Of a stretch of DNA of 64,000 bases, positions 15,747 through 25,619 are shown in pieces; position 1 is the first letter of the stretch, and the number at the start of each line of letters is the position of its first letter. This stretch comes from Zhongshania aquatica. GTDB lineage: Bacteria > Pseudomonadota > Gammaproteobacteria > Pseudomonadales > Spongiibacteraceae. A program made the translations under genes and the position numbers. The notes below the pieces were generated by a model that worked only from the letters and a program-made list of their open reading frames with translations, had not been told where the DNA came from and searched no databases. The DNA is taken from NCBI RefSeq assembly GCF_027257955.1, contig NZ_JANZNQ010000017.1, positions 17,416 through 81,415 on the forward strand. Reading direction: 5' to 3'.

Positions 15747-18700
15747 TTACGCCGTTAAAATCGCGCCGAGTACCTCATAAGCTGTCGCAAAATCTAAGAC
15801 TGACATCGCGTCGTCCAAAGCTTTAATGCGCTCTTCATTACCGTCTAAGCTCTCTTTCAGCGTTGTATAAACGTCCAGAGCCCGCATATTGCTATCCTTT
15901 AGCAGGGATTGCAGTTCTATCAGCAACGCCGGATCAAGCACTTTTTTTGATTCCTCTGCAGTCTCTGCATTATTTCCAACAACGCTCACGGGGGGATCAA
16001 TTTCATTTGCCAAATCAAGTAATACTTCACATGCAGTTTTCATAAGGACTTTTGCCTTATTCAAGATCGCTTCAATGATCGTTATTTCAACAACGCTTTT
16101 AGCTGCCATTTCCGCGTCAGACAATACGGCAGCCAGCGCTTGCGCACCAAGTGTGGCTGATACGCCACGCAAGGTATGTAGTTCTCGCACAGCTCCAGGC
16201 CGATTATTTTTATTAAGTAAATCGACAACTTTTTCGAGATCACCGCTATGACGGCTAGCAAACATTCTCGCCTGTCCTGCGTAAAGTTTACGATTATTTC
16301 CCATCCTCAATAAGGCATCTTTAAAAGAGAAACCTTCCGGCGATGGCGGTATGCTAACTTGATCAACTACTAGCTTGTTAGCGCCATTTTTTGGAATCCG
16401 CTCACTACGACCGGTAGCCTTTAATATAGCGCTAACCAATTCTGCCAACTCAAAAGGTTTGCCAATATGATCATTCATACCGACGGCTAAACAGGCCTCT
16501 TTATCCGCAGGCATAGCATTGGCAGTCATGGCGATAATAGGTAAATATTTCAGCCCCAAGTTCCCGCGTATTTCTCTGGTTGATTCGTAGCCGTCCATCA
16601 CCGGCATTTGCAAATCCATAAGAACCACATCAAATGGTTGAACGGCATTTCGAATTGAGTCTAAAGCGATTAAACCATTATCCGCCACATCAATTTCTGC
16701 ACCTTCAATTGCCAAAAGCTCGCGAGCAACCTGCTGATTCGTAATATTGTCTTCAACCAACAAAATACGCATACCCGCAAGCGCACTCTTTGATTTAAGC
16801 TCTGTACCTGCTTCCACTAAGTTCTCAAGCATCTTGCCAGCCTGAGCATCTACCACCGAATTGTAAATATCGGACGCTGTCACTGGCTTCATCAAAAATC
16901 CGTCAAGTGGCGAATGTTCGGCGTCTGCCCGCTGATCAAAGACATCCTTAGCGTGCGCAGTTACCATGATCAAACGGGGCTTTCCGACGGGTAAATTTAG
17001 CTCTCGAATTTTATTGGCCGTTTGCCAGCCGTCCATGCCAGGCATCATCCAGTCAATAAAAGCGATATCAAAATATTGCCCTGTTACAATGCTATCCTTT
17101 AACACGGCTACCGCCTCTTCGCCGGTAGCCACCTCGACACTAGTCCAGCCCAACGAGTCGCCAATACCAGAAACAATTTGTCGCGCACTCGCGTTGTCAT
17201 CAACAACCAAGGCTCTTAAGTTTCGATATTGCGGAGACACGTTACGTCGCCCAGCATTTAGTAGTTCTTGATTATCTACTTTGTCTACGAATAGGGAAAA
17301 TGAGAATGTGCTTCCTTTACCTTGCTCACTTTCAACCTCTAGTTCGCCCCCCATTAAACGAATAAGACGCTGACTAATCACCAAGCCTAAGCCGGTACCA
17401 CCAAATCTACGATTTGTGCCTGCGTCAGCCTGGGTAAACGACTTAAAGATTCGTTTTTGCTGTTCGCTGCTCATACCAATCCCGGTATCACGAACACTAA
17501 ACCCTAGAACTAAGTTTTTATCCCGCTCATGCTGTATGTAAAGAGACAGCATCACTTCACCTTGCTCGGTGAATTTTACCGCGTTACCAGCAAGGTTTAT
17601 GAGAATTTGCTTTATCCTCAGCGCGTCCGCCATAACAACTCTAGGTACGGCAGGGTCGATATTAAATAATATTTCTACGTTTTTATCACTAAGATTCATT
17701 CCCAGTATCACCGCGATATCACGTAAAATATCATCAATAATAACCGGGCGAATATCCAGAAGTAGCTTCCCAGCCTCTATCTTAGAAAAATCGAGAATGT
17801 CATTAATTATTCCGAGTAAAGCCTCAGCGGCGCCTCCTGCCTTGGTAACATAATCAGACTGCCGTTCAGTCATCTCAGTGTATTTCAACAGGTTAAGCAT
17901 ACCTAAAACCGCATTCATCGGAGTGCGTATTTCATGACTCATATTGGCCAAAAATTCGCTTTTAGATTTGCTGGCATCTTCGGCTATCGCCTTCGCCGTT
18001 TCCAATTCTTTTTGCTGTTGCTTCTGAACCGTTAGATCTCGCGCGATTCCCAAATAACCAATAACCTGCTTATCATTCCCGTATAAAGTGTTGCTCTTCA
18101 GCATCACCGGGAATCGGGAACCATCTTTGCGAACAAACGTCCATTCCCGCTCATAATTAACATCACTAAAAATTTGGTCATCTTCACCACCATCTCGGTT
18201 CAACCTTGCAAGCTCAGGTTGAATTTCGGACGGCTCAAACAAAATCCACATTGGTTTTTTATTGACGACTTCGTCAGCGCTATATCCCAACATTCTTTCT
18301 GCCGCAGGATTGAATAACGTAATGGTACCGTCAGGTTTGTTTGTGAAAATTGCATAGCCGGCGTTAGCTAAAATTCCTTGTTGCAAAACTGTTGTAGCCT
18401 GAAGCTCACTAGTTCGCTTTTGGACTTGTTTTTCAAGCCCTTCGTTTAGCAGTCGCAATTCATTCTGAGCGGAAGTCATCTCAGTAATATCGCGAATGAT
18501 ATTTGCAATACCTAAAATTTCACCATCTGCCCCCTGCACTGGAGACACAGTAATTGCCACATCGATTAAGTTACCTTTGTCATCTTTTCTCTTTGTGACA
18601 ACATGAGGCACGGTCTCACCACTGGAAACCCGTTCAAATATTCCGCGCTCTTCAACCAATAGATTTTCCGGCACAATCAAATCAACCATCTTTCGGCCGA

Positions 18701-19904
18701 TCGCAAAAGCAGTGCTATACCCAAACATCGCTTCAGCAGCCCGATTCCAACTAGTCACAATGCCGTCTAAAGATTTACTGACAACCGCATCGTCGGTGCC
18801 ATCGACGATGGCGGCCATTGTTGCATTCTGCTGCTCCGCCTGAGCGCGACGACGAAAGTTTGCCGCTACTAAAAAAAGAAACATAAGCGACAAGAAAATA
18901 AACCCAAATAAAATATACAGATTAAATAGCCTGGCTCTCGCTACTGCTTGATCAAGAACACTATCAGGTGCGGTTACCACTAAATCAACAGATTGATTTG
19001 AATCATATGTTACGGGGTGAAGTACTGCATGAATCACTTCGTGATTGTCTAAACGAACAAACGCAGAGTCCGTATCGTCGTCTCCGGTGCTAAATTCATC
19101 TGACCAGCGATAAATTTCACCCAGCTCAAACCCAAATGTTTTCTCTGGATTGGGATGTAGCAAAAAGTCGCCATCATTGTTAATTAGATAAATATGTTCG
19201 TAGGTATCTAATTCCGCCTCTAAAACCCGAAAGATCTCTGTTGCATTCAAGTTAATAACAACAATTCCAAAGACCTTATTATCTTGATCGAAGACGGGAG
19301 TGGCCAATCGTAACGTCGGCACATGGGGTACCTCTATTTCACCATACTCACGATTCAAATTGATTGCCGAAACGTAAAATTCGCCCTTGCGACGTTTAAT
19401 CGCCTCTTTGAAATAATCATGGTCATCTTTTTGTTGCAAACTCCTACTGCTGATCTTTCGGATGCGACCATCACTACGATCGACCCTTACCAATTCACGA
19501 CCATCATTGCCGACACCAATATAACGGACCTGCATAACAGAAGGCTGGGTTTCTAGGTAAGCGGCAAAGATCTCCTGCAACCGTTTTGACCATAATGCAA
19601 GAGTACTATGCTCCTGCTTATCGATACCATTATTGTAGCTAGCACGCATAATCCCAGCTATCGGAGGTGTTTCAGACAAAAAATAGGTATCCGCTTTGAA
19701 TCTTTCAATGGTGGCTAGCATCGCCTTGCTTCGCGCTTCAGCGACCTGATCAAGATGGCGATCTAAAACCGACACTTGATTTTGACGGACTTTGTAATCC
19801 GATATTGGGATCATCACCGTAGCCGCCAGCGTAAACACAAGCAGTACGATCACTAAATATCGCCACTGAAACATACCTATTATTGTTTTTAAGCCTTTAA
19901 GCAC
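15747..19904 (-). CDS. Large hybrid sensor histidine kinase (Cache-PAS-PAS-HK-REC-REC-HPt)
   Basis: A 1385-aa membrane sensor. In order: a membrane helix (about 14-33), a periplasmic double-Cache-like sensor (about 40-330), a second helix (about 335-355), two PAS domains (about 365-480 and 505-625), HisKA with NMSHEIRTP, the HATPase domain (NLAGNAVKF, DTGIGM, GGTGLGL), two receiver domains (IDWMMPGMDG and MDLQMPVMDG) and a C-terminal HPt domain with ELHTLRG. The HPt His can pass phosphate to a separate receiver, most likely the adjacent REC-GGDEF protein. A GTG start with AGGAG upstream is chosen; an ATG lies ten codons further. The ligand is unknown; Cache domains usually bind small extracellular molecules. 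Confidence 0.92.
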   Translation of the reverse strand: MLKGLKTIIGMFQWRYLVIVLLVFTLAATVMIPISDYKVRQNQVSVLDRHLDQVAEARSKAMLATIERFKADTYFLSETPPIAGIMRASYNNGIDKQEHSTLALWSKRLQEIFAAYLETQPSVMQVRYIGVGNDGRELVRVDRSDGRIRKISSRSLQQKDDHDYFKEAIKRRKGEFYVSAINLNREYGEIEVPHVPTLRLATPVFDQDNKVFGIVVINLNATEIFRVLEAELDTYEHIYLINNDGDFLLHPNPEKTFGFELGEIYRWSDEFSTGDDDTDSAFVRLDNHEVIHAVLHPVTYDSNQSVDLVVTAPDSVLDQAVARARLFNLYILFGFIFLSLMFLFLVAANFRRRAQAEQQNATMAAIVDGTDDAVVSKSLDGIVTSWNRAAEAMFGYSTAFAIGRKMVDLIVPENLLVEERGIFERVSSGETVPHVVTKRKDDKGNLIDVAITVSPVQGADGEILGIANIIRDITEMTSAQNELRLLNEGLEKQVQKRTSELQATTVLQQGILANAGYAIFTNKPDGTITLFNPAAERMLGYSADEVVNKKPMWILFEPSEIQPELARLNRDGGEDDQIFSDVNYEREWTFVRKDGSRFPVMLKSNTLYGNDKQVIGYLGIARDLTVQKQQQKELETAKAIAEDASKSKSEFLANMSHEIRTPMNAVLGMLNLLKYTEMTERQSDYVTKAGGAAEALLGIINDILDFSKIEAGKLLLDIRPVIIDDILRDIAVILGMNLSDKNVEILFNIDPAVPRVVMADALRIKQILINLAGNAVKFTEQGEVMLSLYIQHERDKNLVLGFSVRDTGIGMSSEQQKRIFKSFTQADAGTNRRFGGTGLGLVISQRLIRLMGGELEVESEQGKGSTFSFSLFVDKVDNQELLNAGRRNVSPQYRNLRALVVDDNASARQIVSGIGDSLGWTSVEVATGEEAVAVLKDSIVTGQYFDIAFIDWMMPGMDGWQTANKIRELNLPVGKPRLIMVTAHAKDVFDQRADAEHSPLDGFLMKPVTASDIYNSVVDAQAGKMLENLVEAGTELKSKSALAGMRILLVEDNITNQQVARELLAIEGAEIDVADNGLIALDSIRNAVQPFDVVLMDLQMPVMDGYESTREIRGNLGLKYLPIIAMTANAMPADKEACLAVGMNDHIGKPFELAELVSAILKATGRSERIPKNGANKLVVDQVSIPPSPEGFSFKDALLRMGNNRKLYAGQARMFASRHSGDLEKVVDLLNKNNRPGAVRELHTLRGVSATLGAQALAAVLSDAEMAAKSVVEITIIEAILNKAKVLMKTACEVLLDLANEIDPPVSVVGNNAETAEESKKVLDPALLIELQSLLKDSNMRALDVYTTLKESLDGNEERIKALDDAMSVLDFATAYEVLGAILTA

Positions 19905-20102
19905 CTGACACTCCTAGCGGCATCCAACGAGAATTGTTCTAATTACCGCAGAATAATAACCTGCACTGCGCTAACGATAACACCTATTCATGTCATCTAT
20001 TTCAGTTTAGTACCTTAGCGGTGTAAAGACGTAATATGTGAATGGTAGGGTAAAATCAACACGAGGAAAAAGTTTAGCCGGCAGTTTTAAAAGGACATAA
20101 AT

Positions 20103-20148
20103 CGACTTACAAGCGCAGCGCCTAGGTAGACGCTACGCTGTAAAGTCG
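20103..20148 (-). other. Imperfect long hairpin downstream of the M19-like gene
   Basis: CGACTTACA near 20103 pairs with TGTAAAGTCG near 20139-20148 with small bulges, and AGCG/CGCT pair inside. It starts about 21 bases beyond the M19-like gene stop and may form the 3' end of that transcript. Confidence 0.35.
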
Positions 20149-20168
20149 CTGGGTATCAATCGGCGGCG

Positions 20169-22373
20169 TTATCGATTAATAGTGCGCTCCCACATCTGCA
20201 AATACACCTCGGCAGAGTTATACAGGTCAGTAATAGCCTGTTCACCGCCTTCAAGACGCACAGCTTCAACCCAATCAGCAATCATGCCGTAATGAGCGAG
20301 ACCTTCAGCGTTGATATCAAACTTGCGATTTCCCTCTGGCACGACCGACTGCTGGAAGGTCAACGCGGGAATATCTGCAAACTGGCTACCCCAACCCTCA
20401 CCGGTAAACAGGGTAAACGGATAACTGACATTAACCGAGTCACTGCCGCGGGGACCAGATTGCACGGCCAAGCCATTGGTATCCGCTCCGTAGCCCATCG
20501 CAAAATCAAACTCGCTGCTTTTCAGTGGACGCAAACGATCTTGGTCTGCAACAAACTGCTTACCGTTACCTTTTGCTGGATACAAAATACCGCCCACATT
20601 CAATATGCGTTTGGCTTGCTCGATACTGATGCCCCCGTGACCACCGTGAGTTGAAACAACGGGATACTTTGGCGTCTCCGCCTCTGCCATCGCCAGCACA
20701 TCATCTTTAATCGACAACTCTAAATGATCAATTTCAATAATCAGCTTTTTATCCATCATACGCTGGAACATAAACTCACCAAGCTGAGTTAAGCCCCGCG
20801 CATTACACTGTCTTTTATCTGTGGGATAGACGGGCAGAATGCCCTGAGTGAGCTCAGTAATGAGATCAGAGACTGGATTGCCGCCACCGGAAGGGTCAAT
20901 CGAAGTCATAATCGCGCCAGCTTCAAAGAAATAGGGTTGCTCTGGGCAGTCGTAGGTTTGCCAGAATTTACCTGTATCAACGAAATTACCCACGTTTAGA
21001 ACAAGACCATCAAAAATCCCATTCCCACCGAAGGCGTTATCAAACTCGTGTATTGGGAACATTTCCCGCACACCCAAATCGTAGAGCCGATCCATTTGCG
21101 TAGCGATCTCGGCTTCGTCGCAACCATTGATATCGGTCAATCCGCCCGGCTGAGTAACATCACAGTTAAATAGATGCGAAATCTCAATACCAAGTACCAC
21201 CGCCAACTTGCCATCATTAATTACTTCACGAGCAGCCGCAGGGCTATCAACAATACGGAACCAGCCTTTGCCGGGACCACCTTCCTGAGCGTCGATGTAA
21301 TCCTGCATATCGTTCATAAACTGTATTTGAGATACGGCACTTTCCATCTCATTACATTTTTCTGGCGCGACAAGGCTAGCTGCATCGCCGATAACATCCG
21401 CAAGGTTGAAGCCAGACTGACTAGCGATTGCCGCCTCAGACTGTAGGGTACATAGCACTTCGTTCTCGACAAGATCGTTGACCAGCACTCTCAAACCCGC
21501 TAACCACGCCCTTTCTATCCATTTGTAATACATGGCTTCATGGGTGAGTGCATCGCGTTTCGGCCAATCTACAAAGGTAGGCCAACCAGTTGTTTCATGA
21601 ACACCAAGTGGAACACCGCTGGGTCCGAGTAAATTGCCGACCAAATCCAAGCTACCCTGCTGGCCATGCTCGGACTCGCAGCTTCCCATTGCCTCGGTAA
21701 CACCAAACGGATGAAAAGGTCGGCCCGCATGTGCGCCACCTAGGAATGTGGTTGAACTAATATGGGAGTGAACATCAGCAAAACCGATAACCGGCGCATC
21801 AACGCCGCTCCCCTTATAAGTCGTACCACTCGCATTGGTGCTTAACTCTGGAAAATTTGCACAACCCGTTGTTTCCGCGAACTTAAAACTAGTCACTCCG
21901 GTCGACTCGGCAAGCTCGACCCTAGACGTACTAGGATTAACGCCCAGCCCCATCTCGGCGGCAAACTCTGAAACTACTGTAAGGCTATTACCTACCCCAC
22001 TAATAATCCAATTTGCGGTTTGAGATGGCGACGCCGTACTTTTGATAAGGCCGGCCGCCACGCTGAGAAATGAGCCGTCGTCACCGTATATTAGGTACTC
22101 GCCTAACGCCGTGGGCTTCATGTAAAACGGACTTGCATCAGCCAATTTAGTGGCCGTAGAAAAATAATTCCCATCTTCGTCGCGAACAACAAAGCGCCCT
22201 CGACTGTCACTCATTGCAAAACAAGCATTGGCTAGCTCAAAATTACTTGGCGCATATGTCAAAGTAGCATTAGTGTTTGTAGTTGAGGATGTGGACGAAG
22301 AAGATGAACCGCCGCACGCAGTTAACCCAACGCCTATCGCTAGAACTAACGCCAAACGAGTGTATATAGACAT
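20169..22373 (-). CDS. Exported lipoprotein with membrane-dipeptidase (M19)-like domain
   Basis: A 734-aa predicted lipoprotein: signal peptide with lipobox LTAC-GG, then a Ser/Thr-rich linker. Residues about 45-175 look like a beta-trefoil-type module (repeated GRFVVRDEDG and LIYGDDGSFL strands). The rest resembles metal-dependent amidohydrolases of the renal dipeptidase (M19) kind: FADVHSH for the first metal ligands, LGIEISH, IEIDHLE and VVSTHGGHGG for later ligands. It would act at the cell surface or in the periplasm; the substrate is unknown. The longest frame starts earlier at 22457, but the signal peptide begins at the ATG at 22373, which has GGGAAGTAAT before it. No operon partner. 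Confidence 0.78.
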   Translation of the reverse strand: MSIYTRLALVLAIGVGLTACGGSSSSSTSSTTNTNATLTYAPSNFELANACFAMSDSRGRFVVRDEDGNYFSTATKLADASPFYMKPTALGEYLIYGDDGSFLSVAAGLIKSTASPSQTANWIISGVGNSLTVVSEFAAEMGLGVNPSTSRVELAESTGVTSFKFAETTGCANFPELSTNASGTTYKGSGVDAPVIGFADVHSHISSTTFLGGAHAGRPFHPFGVTEAMGSCESEHGQQGSLDLVGNLLGPSGVPLGVHETTGWPTFVDWPKRDALTHEAMYYKWIERAWLAGLRVLVNDLVENEVLCTLQSEAAIASQSGFNLADVIGDAASLVAPEKCNEMESAVSQIQFMNDMQDYIDAQEGGPGKGWFRIVDSPAAAREVINDGKLAVVLGIEISHLFNCDVTQPGGLTDINGCDEAEIATQMDRLYDLGVREMFPIHEFDNAFGGNGIFDGLVLNVGNFVDTGKFWQTYDCPEQPYFFEAGAIMTSIDPSGGGNPVSDLITELTQGILPVYPTDKRQCNARGLTQLGEFMFQRMMDKKLIIEIDHLELSIKDDVLAMAEAETPKYPVVSTHGGHGGISIEQAKRILNVGGILYPAKGNGKQFVADQDRLRPLKSSEFDFAMGYGADTNGLAVQSGPRGSDSVNVSYPFTLFTGEGWGSQFADIPALTFQQSVVPEGNRKFDINAEGLAHYGMIADWVEAVRLEGGEQAITDLYNSAEVYLQMWERTINR

Positions 22374-22653
22374 AATTACTTCCCAGAACAGTAAAACCAA
22401 ATTGACGCGCTTGAAATCCAACAGCCATAAACGAACATCTAAAATCGCCGCCACCACAATTACACACTTTATATTAATGTGTAATTATACCTTGCAACGC
22501 GCACTAGCCATCGTGTCATAATTCACAATTGTGATGCTCAAACAAAGTTTTTATGTAAATTGATGCCGCTATGAATAGATCATCACCTATAGACTATGAA
22601 GTTGATCGATGTTTTACACATGGCAAAATGACATTAAAAGTATCGAATAACAC

Positions 22654-24150
22654 ATGACCTATCTGCGCATTTTTTTCTGTCATCCTAAGTTAATCTTTAC
22701 TTGTCTGATCCTGTTCTTTTGCCAAATGGGAAACAGTCACTCATTTGGCCAAACCTACACGCTTCCGGTACCACTGACCTTATATTTGTATGGTGCTGCT
22801 GCGGCTGTGGCAACATCCTTCCTTATATTTGCCTATTTTCTACGTGACGACCATACAACCACAATCCCCGCTAAGCCCGCGTCGAAAATCGACATTCCAG
22901 TTAATGCCTCTCTCCACAAAACATTGCGCTTAACTAAACTGTGGCTCAAGATTTTTAGCGTTCTTATGTTATTGCTTTGCATCGCAAGCGGGTTTCTCGG
23001 TAATAGAAACCCCTACGGCAATTTTAATATGACTTTTTTCTGGGTGATTTTTTTATTAGCCTACGCCTATTCCTGCGCTCTGTTCGGCAACAGTTTCCAA
23101 TGGCTAAACCCGTGGAGGACCATCGCAAATGGGCTAGGCCGTATTTACCCGCGATATCGACTGGGTCTTACCACTTATCCAGTTAAATTGAGTTATTGGC
23201 CTGCAGTGCTGTTGTACATGGGTTTTATTTGGATTGAATTATTTGGCACAACAACGCCAAGATCACTCTCTGAATATTTGCTTGCCTATACCGCGCTGAC
23301 GCTATTTTTCTGTGGATTTTTCGGAATTGAAAGCTGGTGCCGCTACGGCGAGTTTTTCAATGTATTTTTCTCTCTACTTTCGGAGATGAGAATAACTTCA
23401 CTGGCCAGTAACAAGCAATCGCAGGAGTTGACTATCTGCATCCATAGTCCTGTGGCGAAACTAAATCACTCTCAACCAAAAGAATTAAGCCTGCTAGTGT
23501 TTATCTTAAGTATGCTGGCGTCCACCGCGTTCGACGGATTACACGAAACTCAACTCTGGATACGAAGCTTTTGGGTAGAACTAAACCCTTATTTACAACC
23601 CTATGTCGGCAAAAATCCATTCGTCGCCTACCCCAAATTACGGACATTCTATTCAGTCTATCAATCTGCGTGGCTGCTAATCCTACCTGTATTGTATTTT
23701 CTGGTTTACTTCAGTTTTATCTGGCTATGTAAACGTATTGCAAAAAGTAATCTATCCACCCGAGAACTAAGTCTTCATTTTGCCTACTCACTGTTGCCCA
23801 TCGTCTTGGCATACCACCTAAGCCATTACTACCCCTTGCTACAGACGCAAGGAATTAAGATCATCAGCTTAGCGTCTGACCCCTTCGGGATGGGTGCGAA
23901 TATTTTTGGAACTGCGAATTGGTTTCGTGCACCGATCATTCCAAACGTGGAAACTATCTGGCACTCTCAGTTAGCACTTATCGTGGGAGGCCACATCATA
24001 AGTGTCTATATAGCGCATCTGCAGGCACTTTCACTGTTTGGTTCTCGGCGCCAAGCTTTGCTTAGCCAACTCCCGATGCTGGTCTTGATGGTGGCATTTA
24101 CAGTACTGGGCCTATGGATATTATCCTTGCCCATGGGCACATCAAACTGA
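22654..24150 (+). CDS. Polytopic membrane protein, fenitrothion hydrolase (FedA)-like
   Basis: A 498-aa integral membrane protein with an N-terminal signal-like segment and about 10-11 hydrophobic helices. The SFGQTYTLPVPLTLYLYGAA block near residue 30 matches the start of proteins annotated after the fenitrothion hydrolase subunits FedA/FedB, and WLNPWR and GIESWCRYGEFF are further signature-like blocks. The physiological role of the family is not known to me; the name comes from organophosphate hydrolysis in one organism and should not be taken as function. It is a single gene ending 16 bases from the convergent DUF6482 gene. Confidence 0.7.
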   Translation: MTYLRIFFCHPKLIFTCLILFFCQMGNSHSFGQTYTLPVPLTLYLYGAAAAVATSFLIFAYFLRDDHTTTIPAKPASKIDIPVNASLHKTLRLTKLWLKIFSVLMLLLCIASGFLGNRNPYGNFNMTFFWVIFLLAYAYSCALFGNSFQWLNPWRTIANGLGRIYPRYRLGLTTYPVKLSYWPAVLLYMGFIWIELFGTTTPRSLSEYLLAYTALTLFFCGFFGIESWCRYGEFFNVFFSLLSEMRITSLASNKQSQELTICIHSPVAKLNHSQPKELSLLVFILSMLASTAFDGLHETQLWIRSFWVELNPYLQPYVGKNPFVAYPKLRTFYSVYQSAWLLILPVLYFLVYFSFIWLCKRIAKSNLSTRELSLHFAYSLLPIVLAYHLSHYYPLLQTQGIKIISLASDPFGMGANIFGTANWFRAPIIPNVETIWHSQLALIVGGHIISVYIAHLQALSLFGSRRQALLSQLPMLVLMVAFTVLGLWILSLPMGTSN

Positions 24151-24166
24151 GAACATTAAACCGAAT

Positions 24167-24457
24167 TCAGCCCAACGCGATCTTCATATCTGGCTCTATT
24201 GCGGACTGATTTCCGATCATTTCGTCATACGCTGAATGATGAACCATAAATGCCTTTTTCTTACAGCCGTTAGCGAGTAATACCGACTTAATTTCACCCA
24301 CACTACGACGGCATAGCGGCGTGTTATCCAATTCAAAAACCCTAAGTAACCTCCCCTCAAGAGCAACAAAGGCTATATACAAGCCGCCTTCAATAGACCG
24401 AATTATAATTTCTGTAATCGGTAAAGCCGCCAACTGATCTGTAAACACTTTTGTCAT
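24167..24457 (-). CDS. DUF6482 family small protein
   Basis: A 96-aa cytosolic protein fitting the DUF6482 family of gammaproteobacteria: an I-RSIEGGLYIAFV-type first half and a VHHSAYDEMIG motif near the C-terminus. The ATG at 24457 is preceded by AGGTGAAG and replaces a longer frame beginning at 24517. Function unknown. It is convergent with the membrane protein gene. Confidence 0.78.
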   Translation of the reverse strand: MTKVFTDQLAALPITEIIIRSIEGGLYIAFVALEGRLLRVFELDNTPLCRRSVGEIKSVLLANGCKKKAFMVHHSAYDEMIGNQSAIEPDMKIALG

Positions 24458-24554
24458 TTCTTCACCTATTATTATTTGTGAATGGACTACAACATATAAA
24501 CCAATGCACAAATACAACTTCTTTACGCATACATCCTAGCAACAGATTTCCTTT

Positions 24555-24580
24555 AAAGGGCAGAGCAGATAGCCCTTTTT
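24555..24580 (+). terminator. Orphan terminator-like hairpin
   Basis: AAAGGGC and GCCCTTT form a 7-bp stem followed by more T on the plus strand. No plus-strand gene ends nearby (the closest stop is 24150, beyond a minus-strand gene), so it could end a small unannotated RNA or be chance. Confidence 0.4.
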
Positions 24581-24734
24581 AATAACGCTCTGCTACAGCT
24601 CTGAAATAGCAAAAACGAGGCCAGCTTCTATTACTTTTTAAAAATCATATTTTTATGACCCCAGACAAAAGTACTTAGTTGCATAATCTTTGGTATAATT
24701 TTGAGTTGCACTGCTACCACGGAAACCTAATCTC

Positions 24735-25550
24735 ATGTCAGTCCAACCCCAGCTAATTGACGCCTCACTTACTGTCACAAATCGTTACGCTATTCTTTGC
24801 TTTGAGCGGGATGATGTTCGCAATGCACTAACCGGAACCGCATTAATAGACGATCTGTGCGCGACTATAGAATGGGCTAATATGAATAAGGAGATATCAT
24901 GTCTCATCATCACCGGAGCAGGCTCCGCGTTTAGCTCAGGCGGCAATGTAAAAGACATGCGGGACAAGGTAGGTATGTTTGGCGGCAGTCCAACGGAAAT
25001 AAGCGATAGCTACAAAAATGGCATACAGCGAATCTCGCGTGCCATGCACAGCGCGGAGATTGTCACCATCGCGGCGGTAAATGGCGCTGCAATAGGAGCC
25101 GGTTTCGATCTCTGCTGCATGGCAGATATACGAATTGGCTGTGAGAACACCCGCTTCGGTGAAACCTTTATTAATCTTGGCATTATCCCCGGAGACGGGG
25201 GAGCGTGGTTCCTGCAGCGCCTTGTCGGCTATCAACGAGCCGCTGAACTTACTTTTAGTGGCCGCATCATCGACAGCACAGAGGCGTCGAGTTTGGGACT
25301 GTTACTTGAATGCGTACCAAAAGAAACACTTTTGGCAACCGCTGAAGACTATGCCAAGGAATACGCCAGCAAACCGCCACAAGCTTTACGCGCCACAAAA
25401 CGTTTAATGAAAGCCGCGCAGCGACAAGAGCTAGGGGATTTTCTGGACGTTTGTGCCGACGTTCAAAGCCAATGTCACCACACCCAAGACCATCAACGCG
25501 CCATCAATGCCTTTCTAAGCAAGACCACCGCACAGTTTGAGGGCAATTAA
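24735..25550 (+). CDS. Enoyl-CoA hydratase/isomerase family protein (crotonase)
   Basis: A 271-aa crotonase-fold enzyme acting on acyl-CoA thioesters. SSGGNVKDM holds one oxyanion-hole glycine, GAAIGAGFDLCCMADIRIG the second, and FGETFINLGIIPGDGG carries the catalytic Glu of hydratases. The other usual Glu (in GGGxEL) is replaced by Asp (GAGFDL), so isomerase or a specialised hydratase activity is possible. It stands alone on the plus strand, not in the mms-like cluster. The true reaction cannot be assigned from sequence. Confidence 0.88.
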   Translation: MSVQPQLIDASLTVTNRYAILCFERDDVRNALTGTALIDDLCATIEWANMNKEISCLIITGAGSAFSSGGNVKDMRDKVGMFGGSPTEISDSYKNGIQRISRAMHSAEIVTIAAVNGAAIGAGFDLCCMADIRIGCENTRFGETFINLGIIPGDGGAWFLQRLVGYQRAAELTFSGRIIDSTEASSLGLLLECVPKETLLATAEDYAKEYASKPPQALRATKRLMKAAQRQELGDFLDVCADVQSQCHHTQDHQRAINAFLSKTTAQFEGN

Positions 25551-25580
25551 TTCACAACAGCACCGTAATGGCTAACAGGA

Positions 25581-25616
25581 AGATGCCACCGACGAATAAA
25601 TCGCGTGGTGGTATCT
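25581..25616. terminator. Hairpin between convergent crotonase and spoVR genes
   Basis: AGATGCCACC and GGTGGTATCT pair over 10 bp with one G-T wobble and a 16-base loop, in the 69-base gap between the two convergent stops. A shared terminator is likely although no T-run follows. Confidence 0.5.
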
Positions 25617-25619
25617 AAC

